A stretch of 64,000 nucleotides of DNA from Cricetulus griseus. Its lineage: Eukaryota > Chordata > Mammalia > Rodentia > Cricetidae. Every line of letters starts with the position of its first letter. The stretch's first letter is position 1. A program made the position numbers and the translations under genes. The notes beneath the pieces were generated by a model. It saw nothing but the letters and a program-made list of their open reading frames with translations. It did no database searches and had not been told where the DNA came from. Positions 44,546 to 57,130 of this stretch are shown piece by piece. Where the stretch lies: contig NC_048599.1 of the NCBI RefSeq assembly GCF_003668045.3, positions 81,874,479 through 81,938,478 of the forward strand. Reading direction: 5' to 3'.

Positions 44546-45404
44546 TATTGAAGAAAAGCACATGATTTTAATAAGTAACCTGAACACCAAGTCATCTGGA
44601 GTATCTGAGTCCAAAAGCATCTCCTCAAATACTGATTGTCTGGTACGTCATGTAGGAGCCAATTAGATGCTTTAAAACTTTGACTCTGAGGATAAAATTG
44701 AATGTTTTACATCTCTGTCTCAATCCTAATGTTATTATCGGATATGGGTTGGCATGATGATAGAATGAATATGAACTAAAATGGACAGTGAGAAAAGTTG
44801 CAGTGAAAGGCTGCCTTGAGTATTTGTGAACACTGACTTTGTTAAGGCCCATTTGAGACATCCCATTGTCTACTTCTAGGACCTAGAAAACATCATTTAT
44901 AACATCATAAAAAAATGGAGAAGTCAAGTTGATGTCTGTCTGGATGAGAATACCCTAGCAAGTGCATCAAAATCAGAACTACATAGGAGGGTGAGAAGAG
45001 TCCTCAGGAACAGTAAAAGTAGCAGGTGCAGGTAATCAGGGCACACACTACAGCTAACTTTGTTAAGAAGTGTCATTGCCATCATATACTGAATATTAAA
45101 TATAAAAATACCCAAGTACATTCTGAGTACTCAAACACAATAGGTCTTTGTGAGGCCTGGCATTTGAGTGCTTTTAATGTTTCAATGGTGCTTCTGGTGT
45201 CCAGCCAATGATGAGACTTAGAGGAGAGAGTATAACAATGCAAGAAGTAAAGGGCTGGAGGGACACATGAAGGGACACCTGTTCTACTTTGTGGCACAGT
45301 GGGACACAGAATGTTTTATGACAAGTGTTCAATTTAAAATGAGACTTGTGAATACAGAGAGTTAACTAGCTAAGAGAAAACACATGAAGAAAAAAAAGTA
45401 AGGC
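44546..45404. other. No gene recognised
   Basis: No repeat or supported coding sequence seen. Confidence 0.4.
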
Positions 45405-45560
45405 TGTGGAAACAGGCAAAGCACTTGCCACACAAGTGGAAGACTCTGAATTCAGAACCCCAGAACCCACATAAAATCTAGGTGTGGGGGCACAGATCTG
45501 GAATCCCAGTACTGGAGTTGGAGACAAAACAATCCCAGGTACTCCCTCCCAATCCAGTCA
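45405..45560 (+). mobile_element. B4/RSINE1 SINE
   Basis: 'caaagcacttgccacacaag' (A box), 'agaacccacataaaatctag' and 'gaatcccagtactggagttg' show an ID-like head joined to a B1-like body. The 3' part is truncated. Confidence 0.85.
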
Positions 45561-46229
45561 ATTAAAATTCCAAACTCTAGATTTAGCAGTGAAGTGATTA
45601 AAGAAACTCCAGCCATGAGAATAACAAGTTGTATTTAAATTCCTATTGGGAAGTACTCACCACATGCTACATATGTACTAACATAACTCAGAAGAAGTGA
45701 TTTGCCCAATAAAAACAAGTTTTCTACATTATGTCCATAAACTCATTCTGTTTAACCATTTACTTAATTCAAATTCCTGATGTCATTCTCATGTCTGCAT
45801 TTGAAGATATTTTGTAGGCAGAGTATTCATTTAAAATTAAATTTTAATTGCACAAATAATACATGAATATATTCTCCATATAAATGATTAAAAGATCAAA
45901 CATAAAAGGTTATTTAATTTTGTTGCCCATCTTGAGTTCTTCTGATATAGGAACTATTGTCAATTTAGTATGTTTCTTTCTAGGCTTTCTTTATACATAT
46001 TTATATACATTACACAGCATTATTTTACATATAAAAGTTATAAAATATAGATAGCACTATAAAAATATAAAAATAGCATCACAATGGACTTCAGTTATCT
46101 ACAGTTTTTTCCTGGAGGTTGAATATTACCTTGTACAAAACAGATTAATAAGTGCTTATGAATGATAATTTCAAAGATTAGTGATGTCAGGCTCCTAAGT
46201 AGAACATACCTTTTGACTTTGGAAAAATC
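45561..46229. other. No gene recognised, possible ancient L1 tail
   Basis: AT-rich. 'attaaattttaattgcacaa' at about 45833 recalls a common ancient LINE 3' end, but I cannot name it with confidence. Confidence 0.35.
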
Positions 46230-46622
46230 GGTACTTCTTGTGAGTGAATGTATGTGTGTGTGCACGTGTACATGTTTTTGTCTGTGCAGGTGTGTATCTA
46301 CATGCAAGTGTGTTCATGTGATCTGCACATGTAGGCCATATTTCAATCATTTAAATAAGTATGAATATGTATATACGTATATGTAACATATAACACATCA
46401 CACATGTATGTATGTACGTATGTATGTATGTATGTATGATCCCTTACTGACCCAGAGTTCATTGAGAGCAAGTTCCAGGGTTGGATCTTCCTCCACCTCC
46501 CTAAAACTATTACTAAGATTACAAATACGCACCATAGCACCCAGCTTTTCTACATATGTTCTGGGCGTCACACTCAAGACCTCATGCTTTAATGGCTATC
46601 AGTTTATCAGCAGGTTTACCTC
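46230..46622 (-). mobile_element. B4/RSINE1 SINE with TG-rich and (TATG)n tail
   Basis: A TG-rich tail (46250-46330) and a (TATG)n tract (46405-46438) precede a reversed body with 'aagattacaaatacgcacc' and a head with 'cactcaagacctcatgctt'. Confidence 0.8.
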
Positions 46623-46715
46623 CTTGGCCCCAAAGCACTACTTCTTTTCACCTATTTCATTATATTTGAAATGGAGTCAATATTAATTTTTGATAGGATT
46701 AAAACACCAGAAACA

Positions 46716-46913
46716 GCCAGTGTTAGTGGGGCATGCCTTTAATCCCAGCACTCAGGAGGCAGAGGCAAGAGGAACTCTGTGAGTTCAAGACCAGCCTGGT
46801 CTATAAGAGGTAATTTCAGGACAGCCTCCAAAGCCACAGAGAAACCCTATCTTCAAAAACAAAATAAACAAACAAACAAACAAATAAATAAATAAATAAA
46901 TAAATAAATAAAT
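46716..46913 (+). mobile_element. B1 SINE with (AAAC)n(AAAT)n tail
   Basis: 'gcctttaatcccagcactc', 'gttcaagaccagcctggtc' and 'aaagccacagagaaaccc', then a compound tetranucleotide tail at about 46862-46913. Confidence 0.95.
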
Positions 46914-47374
46914 CCACCAAAACAATGTCTGCTCTGAAGTAGGGGGAAGTTAGTTTTATTTCTGCATTCTTTGATTCACTAATAACACATACAAAAGCAT
47001 TCCTCTCCTTCTAATCAGATGTGAAGTTAATGATCCACAGCCAAAACATACCAAATGGCTTCTAAATATTTCCATGTGTGTGCCTTCATTAGTGTCTCCA
47101 AAATGATAATATTATGTCACAAGCTGATATCTCTTCCTATGAAAACTGTATCTGCACACTAGGAATCATAATCATTTCTTTAGACCTCTGTGGTTCATTC
47201 CACATACTGACCTTCTAGGTCCATTCCAACTGTTTAGATCCTTACTGCGGTTGATATGGTCTAGAGACCTAGACTTCTGGTTATTCTCCGTGTGTCCAGT
47301 ATCTTGTACACTAGCTCCCAATTCTTCCTCTGACCTACCACCAAAATTTTCCATCATCATCCAAGATTAAGAGC
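46914..47374. other. No gene recognised
   Basis: No named element. Confidence 0.4.
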
Positions 47375-48801
47375 TGGCATCCTGATACAGCCCTTGGCAG
47401 CAACTTAGGCCAGGATGACAGCCTGGCTCTGGGTGGAAAGAAGGACTACTTAGATTGGAATGATTCTGGCAACCGTGTGTTTGCTGGACACCACCAAGGC
47501 CTCAGGTTGCAGAACCAACCTGTGGCTTCTATGTGACCATTAGTGGCAATACAGGACCCAAACTTCAAGTCAGACTCCCAGCCACAGTTAGGACTATTGA
47601 GCCCCCACATGGTCCTTAGCAGCACCTGGGTCTGGATGTCACCACTGCTGCCAGTGACAGTATGGTTCTGAGACATTAACTTGGGCCTTGATGCTGGATC
47701 TGCACCACCTTCTGTGGTTAACAGGAGCAAGAGACAATAACACAGACCCTGGCTACAGTGGAGCCGCAGACTCTGACATGGCCCTCAGCTGCAGCTCAGA
47801 CCCAAACATCACATGTCATTGAGTAGCAGCACAGGCCACTCAGATATTGATGCATCCTAGTTCTCAGGCACCGACCCAGACTCAGGTGGCTCGTTTGACC
47901 CTGGGCTCCTTCATGGTGCTCAATGGCAACCAGACATGTATGTCAATCTGGACCCTGGCTGGGTCTGGGTTGATGTCTGTGGCCGGTGTCACCTCAAGAG
48001 GCCTTAGGAACCATGCAAGATGAAATCAGAGGGCAATACGGAGCCCGTCCTGCCCTTCACTGCCCTAGGAAAGGTGACTTTGTCTTTCACTGGCCACTAC
48101 AACAGGAGAGCTGTCCCCTGCACTTGGGAGAAAGGGCCCCCACCATTCACCACAGGTGAGGATGAACTGACTCTGAGGGCATTCATGTAGAGGAGCTGAC
48201 TCCACCACGACACCAGAGGCTGGCTGCCCCAGTGGCTTGATCTGACCGACCAGGATACCATCCAGGCCCACAACAGGGCCTTGGGTTAATCCACCCTCAC
48301 ATCTATCCCATCTAGGTCCTGCTGGAGCTCATGAAGGGATTGGTTCTGTGGAATGATAACCCACAAGATCTCCAAGACACAGAATACTCCGAAGAGCTCT
48401 GGTGAGGATCCAGTGAGGATGGTGTACCAAAAAACCAGAGGCCTTGAGCAAGCCCAATGGCTCATTGCAATGAACAGTTGCCATTCAAGCTGATGGGACA
48501 AAGGGGTATACTATATGACAAATGGAAGCCTCCAATGCCATCAGTACATATGGATAAAGAGATGACAGAGAGTCGGGAGAGAAGGAGAAGCAGAAATTTC
48601 TGTTTCTGGTGCGGTTTTTATTCTGTTTTAGTTTATTTTTATTGGAAGTTTTTGTTGTTGTTCTTGTTTTGTTTGCTTATTTTATTTTGTTTTCTTTTAT
48701 GAGGGGAATGCAACCAAGATGAGGGGGCATATAGGGTGACCTGAAGGTGAACAGAATTGTGGTGCATGATGTGAAAGAATCAATAAAGAAGTTTAAAAAG
48801 A
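47375..48801 (+). mobile_element. L1 3' UTR (old rodent type), long
   Basis: About 1.4 kb of GC-richer sequence with the repetitive theme 'ccctggctacagtgg', 'acatggccctcagctgc' and 'agtagcagcacaggcc', typical of an old rodent L1 3' UTR. A T/G-rich patch and the end motif 'gtgcatgatgtgaaagaatc' followed by an A-rich tail complete it. Minus-strand frames of 70-94 codons here are incidental. Confidence 0.82.
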
Positions 48802-48942
48802 AGAGTCTTCATCCTGAGCTGGCACTGAAGATTTTCAATATTAAGCCCCAAATGGTGTTTCTATATTGGTGTATCCAATCCATGGACTATTAGCTCCACA
48901 AAGTCAACATCTCGCTATCAAATGCCCTGCATTTTATAGCCT

Positions 48943-49190
48943 CTTACAATTTGTGGAACACCATGGTGGGAGCATGTGGAAGAAGCCCTCATTTCATGGC
49001 CAGAAGAGATATAGAAAAAGAAACAGACTGGAGTGCAATTTGCCCTTAGGGGCCAGATTCTTAGGAACAAGAGGACCTCCGAATAGGCCACATCACTTTA
49101 ATGTTCTATTTCCTCCTAAGAACATCAAGGGCTGAAGACCAAGCTTTCAACATGTGAGACTTTGAGTTACATTTATCAAAACCACAACAC
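48943..49190 (-). mobile_element. Possible MaLR-type LTR part
   Basis: 'ccatggtgggagcatgtgg', 'cctcatttcatggccagaag' and 'ctatttcctcctaagaac' follow the reversed order of a MaLR LTR. Diverged. Confidence 0.5.
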
Positions 49191-49725
49191 AAGCTTGCCT
49201 CAAATCCTGGTTCAGTCCCAGATTAAGTATGTAAAGCATCTCTTTAATGTTTCTTCTATAACTTATTAAATGGGATTAATTATGGAAAAAACTTCATAGG
49301 CTTATAATATAGCATTAGATTTAATAACATATTACCAGGATACCTAATCGCCTCCACAGACCTCCACATGCACATAGGCGCAAACACACCCATGAATACA
49401 CATATATAGAGAAGGTCAGGGACAAACAGACAGAAGGAGGAAGGGAGAAAAAAGGGGGAAGAGAAACATTTTTTTAAAAAAATACAGATATTTAATATTG
49501 TAAGAAACTTATTATAAAAATGAAAAAGTAAAGAATTGTACAATTCAAATTTTGAAATGGATTTCAAAAACAACAATTCCATGCTTACATTCACTTATTC
49601 ATATTGCCTCAGACCTTTCCTATAAGTTAAGAAAGATACATTAGTACCAATAAAACTCCCCAAATTCAACAGTCAATGCAAAACCATGAATAGTTACTGC
49701 TGAGGAAAAGGAACCTTCCCCATCT
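49191..49725. other. No gene recognised
   Basis: AT-rich. A 104-codon minus-strand frame (49280-49594) is hydrophobic, of low complexity and unsupported. Confidence 0.4.
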
Positions 49726-50091
49726 GCCTTGGTTACTTTCTAATGCTGTTATAAAACACCATGACCAAGACAACTTAAAGGAAGTATTTATTGGGGCTTA
49801 CAGTTCCAGATGAATAAGAGTCCTTCGTCATCATGGCAGGGAGTGTGGCAGCAGGTAGGCATGGTGTGGAGCAGCAGCTGAGGGTTCGCATCCTAAAAGA
49901 CAAACACAAGCAGAGACAGACATCTGAGTGGCACATGGCTTTGAAACTGCAGAGCCCACACCTACTGATGTACTTCCTCCAGCAAGGACACACCTCTTAA
50001 TCCTTATCCAAATAGTGCACACCAACTGTGGATCAAGTATTCAAAATTATGAGCCTATGGGGGGGGGAGTATCCTCATTCAAACCACAACA
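49726..50091 (-). mobile_element. MaLR-like (ORR1/MT-type) solo LTR
   Basis: 'ctaatgctgttataaaacac', 'catcatggcagggagtgtgg', 'gatgtacttcctccagcaag' and 'gagcctatgggggggggag' mark the same family as 41318-41661. Confidence 0.8.
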
Positions 50092-50934
50092 TCTTTCTAT
50101 CTTCTACTTCCTGGGATGGAGGAGGGTTCATGCACAACCAAGAGAAGGTGTTACAGAGATAAAGATAAGACTATCCCATCAGCTGCCACTGCTTACATAA
50201 AACCTACTTAAAATGCTGTTTTTGAGTGAACACTTCCCTGCTCCTCCTGCAAGACACTATTTCTGAGCAACAATAGTATCAATCTGTGCCTATCATAAGC
50301 AATTACAACAGTCCTGTACTGCAAGGTTACATCTTTGCTTAATCATAATATTTTGACTGCCAAACTGCAATGACTTGTCTGAAGGATCTTTGAACTTAGA
50401 TGCATAAAGTAGATGATTCTAAAATCATTTTGATTATATATAGGAAATATCACCCAGACACTTAAAAAGAGAACTCCGTGACAAAGTTGAAGGGTAAGTC
50501 AGTGCACACATAACTGCAGCCTCCCTAGGAGTAGGTACTGAGTTCCTTTTGGAGACTCTCAATGGTGCTCATCATAAAAAAATATGCCAATGAAGTGTCA
50601 TTCACAATATGTGGGTGAAGCTCTAATTGTGGTGAAGGAATAAAGAAAACAGCAACACCCTAGCAATTGGTCTTAAACCACATGGTCTTCCCATGGCTAA
50701 TTGTGTCTTCAAGTCCTCTAATTGGTTAGAAAATTACAATATGTTAAACAATGTTCACAAAAACAGCAGACGAACAAGTATACTACTCCATCGGCTAGAG
50801 AAATATTCATTTTTCACAACACTTCTCTGGGAATAGAACTATATAATATTAAGAGTTCCTGATGATCTTTGTAGTTAAAAGACTGCACACATGACCCAAA
50901 TCCATCACTATGTGGAATCCTATTTTTTATAATT
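50092..50934. other. No gene recognised
   Basis: No named element or supported frame. Confidence 0.4.
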
Positions 50935-51279
50935 TTATTTTTTTGGAAAATAGATTTTTCCATACAATATATTCTTATCGTTGTTTCTCCATCCCCAAGT
51001 CCTCCCAGATTCTCCCCCAACTCCCTACCTACCCAATTCTACACTCTTTCTTCTTTCTCATTAGCAAACAAACAGGCAACCAAAAAAGGAAGAAAGAATA
51101 GAGAGAACATGACAATAATAAACAATAGGGAAAAGTAACCAAAGGAAAATCATAAGAATACATAACAGACACATAGTTACATACACACTTGCCCACACAG
51201 AACTCCCATAAAAACACAAAACCAGAAACCATAATATATAAGCAAAAACCCATAATATGTAGTATGTATATATGCATAT

Positions 51280-51339
<60 letters not shown>

Positions 51340-52090
51340 TGTCCAGACAAAGCATCTTGAGATAAAAACCCTTCAAAAGCACCATTAGTTCATTTTGTGA
51401 TGGCAATCTGTTGCTGGGCATGGGGCCTGCACTTAAGTATGGTTTGCATATCTAATGAGACTCTGTTCAAGAAAACTAATTTTTCTTTTGTAAGCTTTTA
51501 TTTATTGGAGATACCTTCTGGCTTGGGGATGGGAGCTTGTGGCTCAGTGCTGGGACCCCATCTGTCTTAGACCTGTGCAGGCCCTGTGTATGCTGCCAGT
51601 CTTTTTTTTTTTTAATTTCATCTGTGTATCAGCCCTGTTGTGTCTAGAAATCCTTGTTTCCTTGGTGTCTTCAATCCCCTCTAGTTCTTCAATCTTTCTG
51701 CCTCCTCTTCCACAAATTTCCTTGATCCCTGATGGAAGGTATTTGATGGAGACATCCCATTTAGGACTGAGTGTTCCAAGGTCTCTCACTCTCTTTACAT
51801 TGAGCAGTTGGTTTCTGTATTTGTTCCCATATACTGCAGAAGGTAGCTGATGAAGGCTGAGCAAAACAATGTTGATTATATGAGTATATGAGTATCTCAG
51901 AATGTAATTAGTACTCATTTTACAGCTATGTTTATCAGAACAGGAGTATTTTCTTTTTCTATGTGTCCATGGTCTATCTAGTTTCAAATTCTTGGCTATC
52001 TAAGCAGTTTCAAACATGGGTTCTCTCTCATGGAATGGGCTTTAAATACTTCAAGAAAATGGTTGGTCACTCCCACATCTTTTGTGCCAA
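50935..52090 (-). mobile_element. Lx-type L1 3' UTR
   Basis: The 3' end is on the left (T-rich 50925-50945, then 'ccatacaatatattcttatc' and a pyrimidine-rich patch). Toward the right come 'ctagaaatccttgtttcc', 'gatggagacatcccatttag', 'tatttgttcccatatactgc', 'gatgaaggctgagcaaaac' and 'ggttggtcactcccacatc'. It gives the uninverted segment order used to interpret 26721-27611. A (CA)n lies at 51283-51338. A 147-codon minus frame (51544-51987) is within this non-coding UTR. Confidence 0.82.
51283..51338 (+). repeat. (CA)n microsatellite
   Basis: About 28 perfect CA units inside the Lx 3' UTR. Confidence 0.97.
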
Positions 52091-52440
52091 TATTGCACCA
52101 TTATTTTTTATTTTAATTTATTCATTGAATTTCTTTTTTTAATTTACCATCTTTATTTCTTGTTTTATTTAAATTAGAAACAAGTTTGTTATACATGTCA
52201 ATCCCAATTCCCTCCTCTCCTCCCCATCCCCCCACGGGCCCCCTATCCCATCCGCTTTCTGGTCTCCAGAGAGGGTGAAGCCATCCATGGGGGGATCTTC
52301 AAAGTCTGTCAAATCATTTGGAGCAGGGCCTAGACCTTCCCCAGTGTGTCTAGACTGAGAGAGTATCCGTCCATGTGGAGTGGGCTCCCAAAGTCCATTC
52401 GTGTGCTAGGAATAAATACTGATATTGACAGGGTATCTTG
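52091..52440 (-). mobile_element. L1 3' UTR end, young subfamily
   Basis: The reverse complement matches the end of the large L1: plus-strand 'tatacatgtcaatcccaatt', 'gatcttcaaagtctgtcaaa' and 'gtgggctcccaaagtccatt' correspond to 9700-9960. A long A-rich tail (T-rich on plus, 52095-52170) marks its 3' end on the left. Confidence 0.92.
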
Positions 52441-53470
52441 ATCTGCCCTTCCATCTCCCTGTGAACCTCCCCATACAGCTCCCTCCCAACTTCTTGTTCT
52501 CCTTTTATATTTTACTTTAACCCACTGAGTCCAATCAGTGATACTCATAAAGAAACAGGATTCTCATTCTCTGGTAGCCATTGATTACTAATACCTCCTA
52601 AGCCAGGGTAGGGCCATGGGATTTCCTCCCCACTTCATTTTGGATTTTTAACTGGCTTGATCATGTACAGGTCTTGTTTAGGTAGCCATAGTTGCTATGA
52701 GTCTATGTGTGTGGCAGCAATGTCATGTTCAGAGGACATCGTTTCACAGCAAAACTCTGAACACCATCCCCCATCTCTTTTCATTGCTCCCTCTTCTGAG
52801 ATCTTTCCTGAGTCTTGAGGAGGCAGAACAGATACAGATGTCCCACCTATAGCTGAATACTGGGTCACTTATTCCCAGCACTTAGTATAGTAATGTAGTT
52901 CTGCATTAATCACTACTCAGTACAAGAAAAAGGCTTCTCTGATCAAGGCTTGGAAGAGCTCAGATCTGTAAATATAAACATACGCATTTAGAAGGCAGTT
53001 CGACAACATGACCATTTAGAAGAAGAATAGCAGTGTGTTTTCCTCTAGGGCCTGTGACTTCCAGAACCATGGGTTTTACATGTTTACAGTGCAGTAATTT
53101 ACAGAATTCTCTCCTGTAAAGCAGACTTCAAATTCATAGGGAAGGTAGTTAGACCAGTATTGCCACTATTGCACTACAGGGAACCTCTTTCCTGGCAGGT
53201 TGGTATTACAGCACTGGATAAAATCATTGATGTCTTTTCTCCAGCAGCAGATTTCATTGCACCACCCAGCACCATGAAATCAAGCCAGTAAGGGGCGTTC
53301 CTCGGTCACGTCAAGGTTAATTTCTCTGTGTTCTTCAACCAAAGTCTATGGCTTCTTCAGCAATATGAACCGGTCGTGGTGGGAAGTCAAGAACAATGGC
53401 AACAACCTGCATTGGTTTGGCTGCCTCTGGGGCCTCTCTGGCCAAAAACTCATAGGGAGATAACCTGTGA
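52441..53470 (-). mobile_element. Lx-type L1 3' UTR, second subfamily
   Basis: Plus-strand 'ggcttgatcatgtacaggtc', 'gtgtggcagcaatgtcatg', 'cttctctgatcaaggcttgg', 'tagaagaagaatagcagtg' and 'gaacctctttcctggcagg' follow a reversed Lx 3' UTR for about 1 kb. Its order of blocks agrees with 50935-52090. Confidence 0.8.
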
Positions 53471-55213
53471 CACAAAGTAAAATCTTCATATAATAATCTA
53501 TGTTTCTAGGGAGGAGAGTTATTTATGAATGTGGGCTATTTTTGTTCAGAGCTTAGTTTAAAATTATATGTTTTAATTAGATTACAAACTAGTGGGGTTT
53601 CATAAGACATTTTCATAATCCTTAGTTTTTTGCTAACTCATCCCATACCATTCCATTTCCTAACCCATTGTCCCTAAACCTATTTAAATCTTTAGCTCCA
53701 CGAACTCATTCCCTGTTCATTCATGTCATGTATGTCGTACTACCACCTCTTACTACATCTTTTTAACTTGGATTACAATATAAGAAGCTCCCAAGCAGCT
53801 TTTTCATGCAGACTTCATTTTGGTTAAGACTTTCTCTGGCCCCTCATCACTCCATTACCTGCTGGAACCCTTCTGCTCCCAGCATTACCCCTCTCTTCTT
53901 TCATTAATGGAATGATTAGTTAAACCTTCTATCATCAAAATAATCAGGCTTTCTCTGTTTGACTAGCTAAGATTTAACTTCCATAGATGGAAGTGAGAGT
54001 TGGTTTGTTTTTTGTTTTTTTGTTTTTTTAAGCCAAATCAAAGATCACAAGAGGATCTTAATTTTTACCTTGACTTTATTCTTTGTAGTTTCATTTTGGG
54101 AAACATTAAATTTTAAAAAAATAATGCTTGGAATATTCTGTGCAGATAGAAATGTCTTGCAACAGTTTTTTTTTTTTTCATGGAATCTGGAGTCATATGG
54201 AAAACCCATCTCCTAAAACAGAGGACAGAAAACACCAACAATATTTTTTGTGGTGTCAAAAATACCCTGAGCAATTGTATCATGAGCTTATCAGAGGATA
54301 CTGAATGATTGTTACTATTAACAGTAAACTGCAAATTTTCTAATTTACATATAGACTTATGTATACTCACATGACTTGAATATGCTTACTTATCACACTA
54401 TACAATATGCTCTGTATTTTTATTATAAATTCATAAAGCATGACTCAACACGATATTATATGAGCCAAAACTACTATATGCTTTCCTGAATAATACAGAA
54501 GTACTTGGATGTACCCATATTTGGCAAGTCTGACTATCAGTGGTTGGAAGCGTGGCAGGAAAACCATCTCAGATGTATAAAAAAGTGAAATGATTCAGCT
54601 GGTGGGTAAGGGAAACAACAGAAAAGCAGACACTCTGAGAAGTGCAGTGGGTGGGTGCTTGCTCATTACACTTCATTTCTGAAACTTAGGGGAGATAATG
54701 CTTGCAGCAGAGCACAAAGCCAGGCAGAGACAGCATGCCTTCTGAGAGACCATTTATTAAGAAGTTGTAATTCCAGGAAGGTTTCTTAACTAGGACAGTT
54801 CAAACCTCCACTAAAAAAAAAAAATCACATTTTAATTCCAGAAATCTCAATTTATAGAAAGCCCAAGGGCTAAAGACTTACACTGTGGATAAAGAAAGAA
54901 TCACCACTCATTTAAAGGAGAAACACGGATGATAGAACAGAAGATTGGTCTGAAAAGTACAAAATTGCACTTACTTTTTAAAAATATTCCCAAGAATAGC
55001 ATTCTAACCTGTGTATAAATATTTCATATGTTAAGACTTAGTTCCCTGTTTGTCTCCTTTAAACATGACTGCATTTTCATAAAAGAGAGATAATGTTTAG
55101 CTAAAAAGAACTGAAGATTAAATAGACTAAATCTTTCATTTTTAAAAGAAATGAATCTGTATACATTTAAACATTTTATCCATGATTCCTCACTAGAGGA
55201 ATTCTACTCTTTC

Positions 55214-55215
<2 letters not shown>
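53471..55215. other. No gene recognised
   Basis: AT-rich. 53.5-53.75 kb has a pyrimidine-rich character that could be a further old L1 3' end, not callable. T-runs occur at 54009-54030 and 54166-54178. Confidence 0.4.
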
Positions 55216-55279
<64 letters not shown>

Positions 55280-55280
55280 A
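55216..55280 (+). repeat. (TG)n(TATG)n microsatellite
   Basis: TG units with one TTTG interruption, ending in three TATG units. Confidence 0.95.
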
Positions 55281-55419
55281 TATACACAGAAGCAATTATA
55301 TGTAATTCAGCACAATGTTAAGAGTAAGATACTTCCAAACTAACCTCACAATTAAACATTACAAAATTAATATTAAAAACCTCAAAGATCAAAATTCCTT
55401 TTCCACAGAGATACAAAAA

Positions 55420-55583
55420 TCCTAGGCAAGAAGCCGGGCAGTGGTGGCACATGCCTTTAATCCCAGTACTTGGGAAGCAGAGGCAGGAAGATCTCCGTGA
55501 GTTCGAGGTGCTAAGTGCCAGGACGGGCTCCAAAGTTACACAGAGAAAACCTGTCTTGAAAACCAATATATATCCTAGCCAAG
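55420..55583 (+). mobile_element. B1 SINE with internal deletion and target-site duplication
   Basis: B1 body 55433-55566 ('gccgggcagtggtggcac', 'gtgagttcgaggtgctaag') lacks the usual 'ccagcctggtct' stretch after the B box. Near-identical 11-mers (tcctaggcaag at 55420-55430, tcctagccaag at 55573-55583) flank it. Confidence 0.93.
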
Positions 55584-55749
55584 TAATTAAACAATAAAAT
55601 CTAGTAACATACTTAACTGAGAAAACAGAGAATGTATTATGATCCAATCAACATTCACTCCAAGAATGCAGTCATTGGGGGTATTCAGCAGTTGTAATTC
55701 AATCCACTGTAGTACTATAGCACTACACAACTCTTAAGAGTAAACTGAA

Positions 55750-56435
55750 ATTCTCCATAGAAAGCATCAACAAGGATGTGGAGGAGCTTCAAGCCACTCA
55801 CCAATTGAGAGGATGAAAAAAAAAACGGTAAAAACACTCTGAAAAGCATACTGACAATTTCTTAAGATGCTGGGCATACACTTGTCTGATGATGGAGACA
55901 ATCAACTCCCAACTAGTCACCAAAAAATCAAAGGTTCATATTCCTTAACAAATATGGACAGAAGCTTTAGATAGAATAGTCCCAACTCAGAAGCAGACAA
56001 AACATGCATCAACAAACGAATAAACACAGCAGTATCTTTACATAAATTATGCTGTCCAACAACACAAAGAAGAAACCATTGACAGAGGCAACAACTATGT
56101 GAATAGAAATGTAACTATACTAAACAAAATAAAGTCAATTAAAAACAATATAAAACATATCATTAACTGAAAATTCTAGAAAATGTGACAAAATAGGTCA
56201 CCAGCTCTCTGGAAGTGTGACACGGGCAAGGAAGCATAGAAGAACAGGTAGGATTTATCAGGAGGTTTTTATTTTTTTATTTTTGGTGTGGTTTTGTTTT
56301 GTTTCTGCTAAAACGGTAATGTTCATTATTTTGATTGTAGTAATGGATTCATGAGTGCACACATATTTCAAAACTTACCAAATTTAAGTATGCACAGTTT
56401 GTTATATGCCAATTAATTTCAATAAACCTGTAGGC
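55750..56435 (+). mobile_element. Ancient L1 (L1M-type) ORF2 3' end and 3' UTR
   Basis: 'aacaaggatgtggaggagc', 'acatgcatcaacaaacgaat', 'gaaaattctagaaaatgtg' and the terminal 'tatgccaattaatttcaata' then 'aaacctgtagg' follow an L1M 3' region in order to its end. Confidence 0.8.
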
Positions 56436-56984
56436 TTTTTTTTTTCAGTTGCCCGGGAGATTACTCAGGATAAAGACGCCTTTATGTTACTCATTACATA
56501 AGTTTAATAAATAGACTGCAGAGTACAAAATAAGATAGTGAAAATTAATCTAAACATGAATCATCTTATTAAATGTCTACATTCACCAGTTAAAAAGCAA
56601 AGATAAGCTAAAAATGAGTTGTGTAACATTAATGCATGGAGAAGTGAAGACAGACAATAGGTCTACCAAATACTCAGCAAAAAGAAAGCTAGTGTAGGTA
56701 TATGAATTATGAATGCCACAAGAGCATGCTATAAGGAGATATCAGTCAAGAATCAAGGCTTATGATAAAATAACAATGATGATGGCGATAATGAAGGGGA
56801 AAATTTGGGAAATGTGGGACAAGTTATGGCCCCAATTATTAGGATGAAGTATCATGTGTTTGCTCATTGCCAGACTGATCAAGTTGCTGAGTATGTAATT
56901 CCTTTGTATATCAATCATATCTCAGTAATAAAATGCATATTAGCCTATCGTGTTCCTTTGAACTCACCTCTTGGGTTGATAGTG
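56436..56984. other. No gene recognised
   Basis: No named element. The 85-codon frame at 56805-57062 overlaps the L2 that follows. Confidence 0.4.
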
Positions 56985-57130
56985 ATGAGGTATTTTTGTC
57001 TAGATAATAGAAATGACCCATCTGATGACAGGATCATGTTTTGTTCATCCTTGTATGTGTAGCGCAGAATCCTATACCTAGCACAAAATGGGTGTTTGAT
57101 AAGTGCCTGATGGATGAGTGAATAATTGAA
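56985..57130 (+). mobile_element. L2 LINE 3' end
   Basis: 'tgttttgttcatccttgtat' and 'cctatacctagcacaaaatg' then 'gataagtgcctgatggatg' and 'agtgaataattg' follow the L2 3' terminus closely. Confidence 0.8.

Noticed and set aside
51544..51987. 147-codon minus-strand frame
   Set aside because: It lies within the non-coding 3' UTR of an Lx L1, with no matching family motif.
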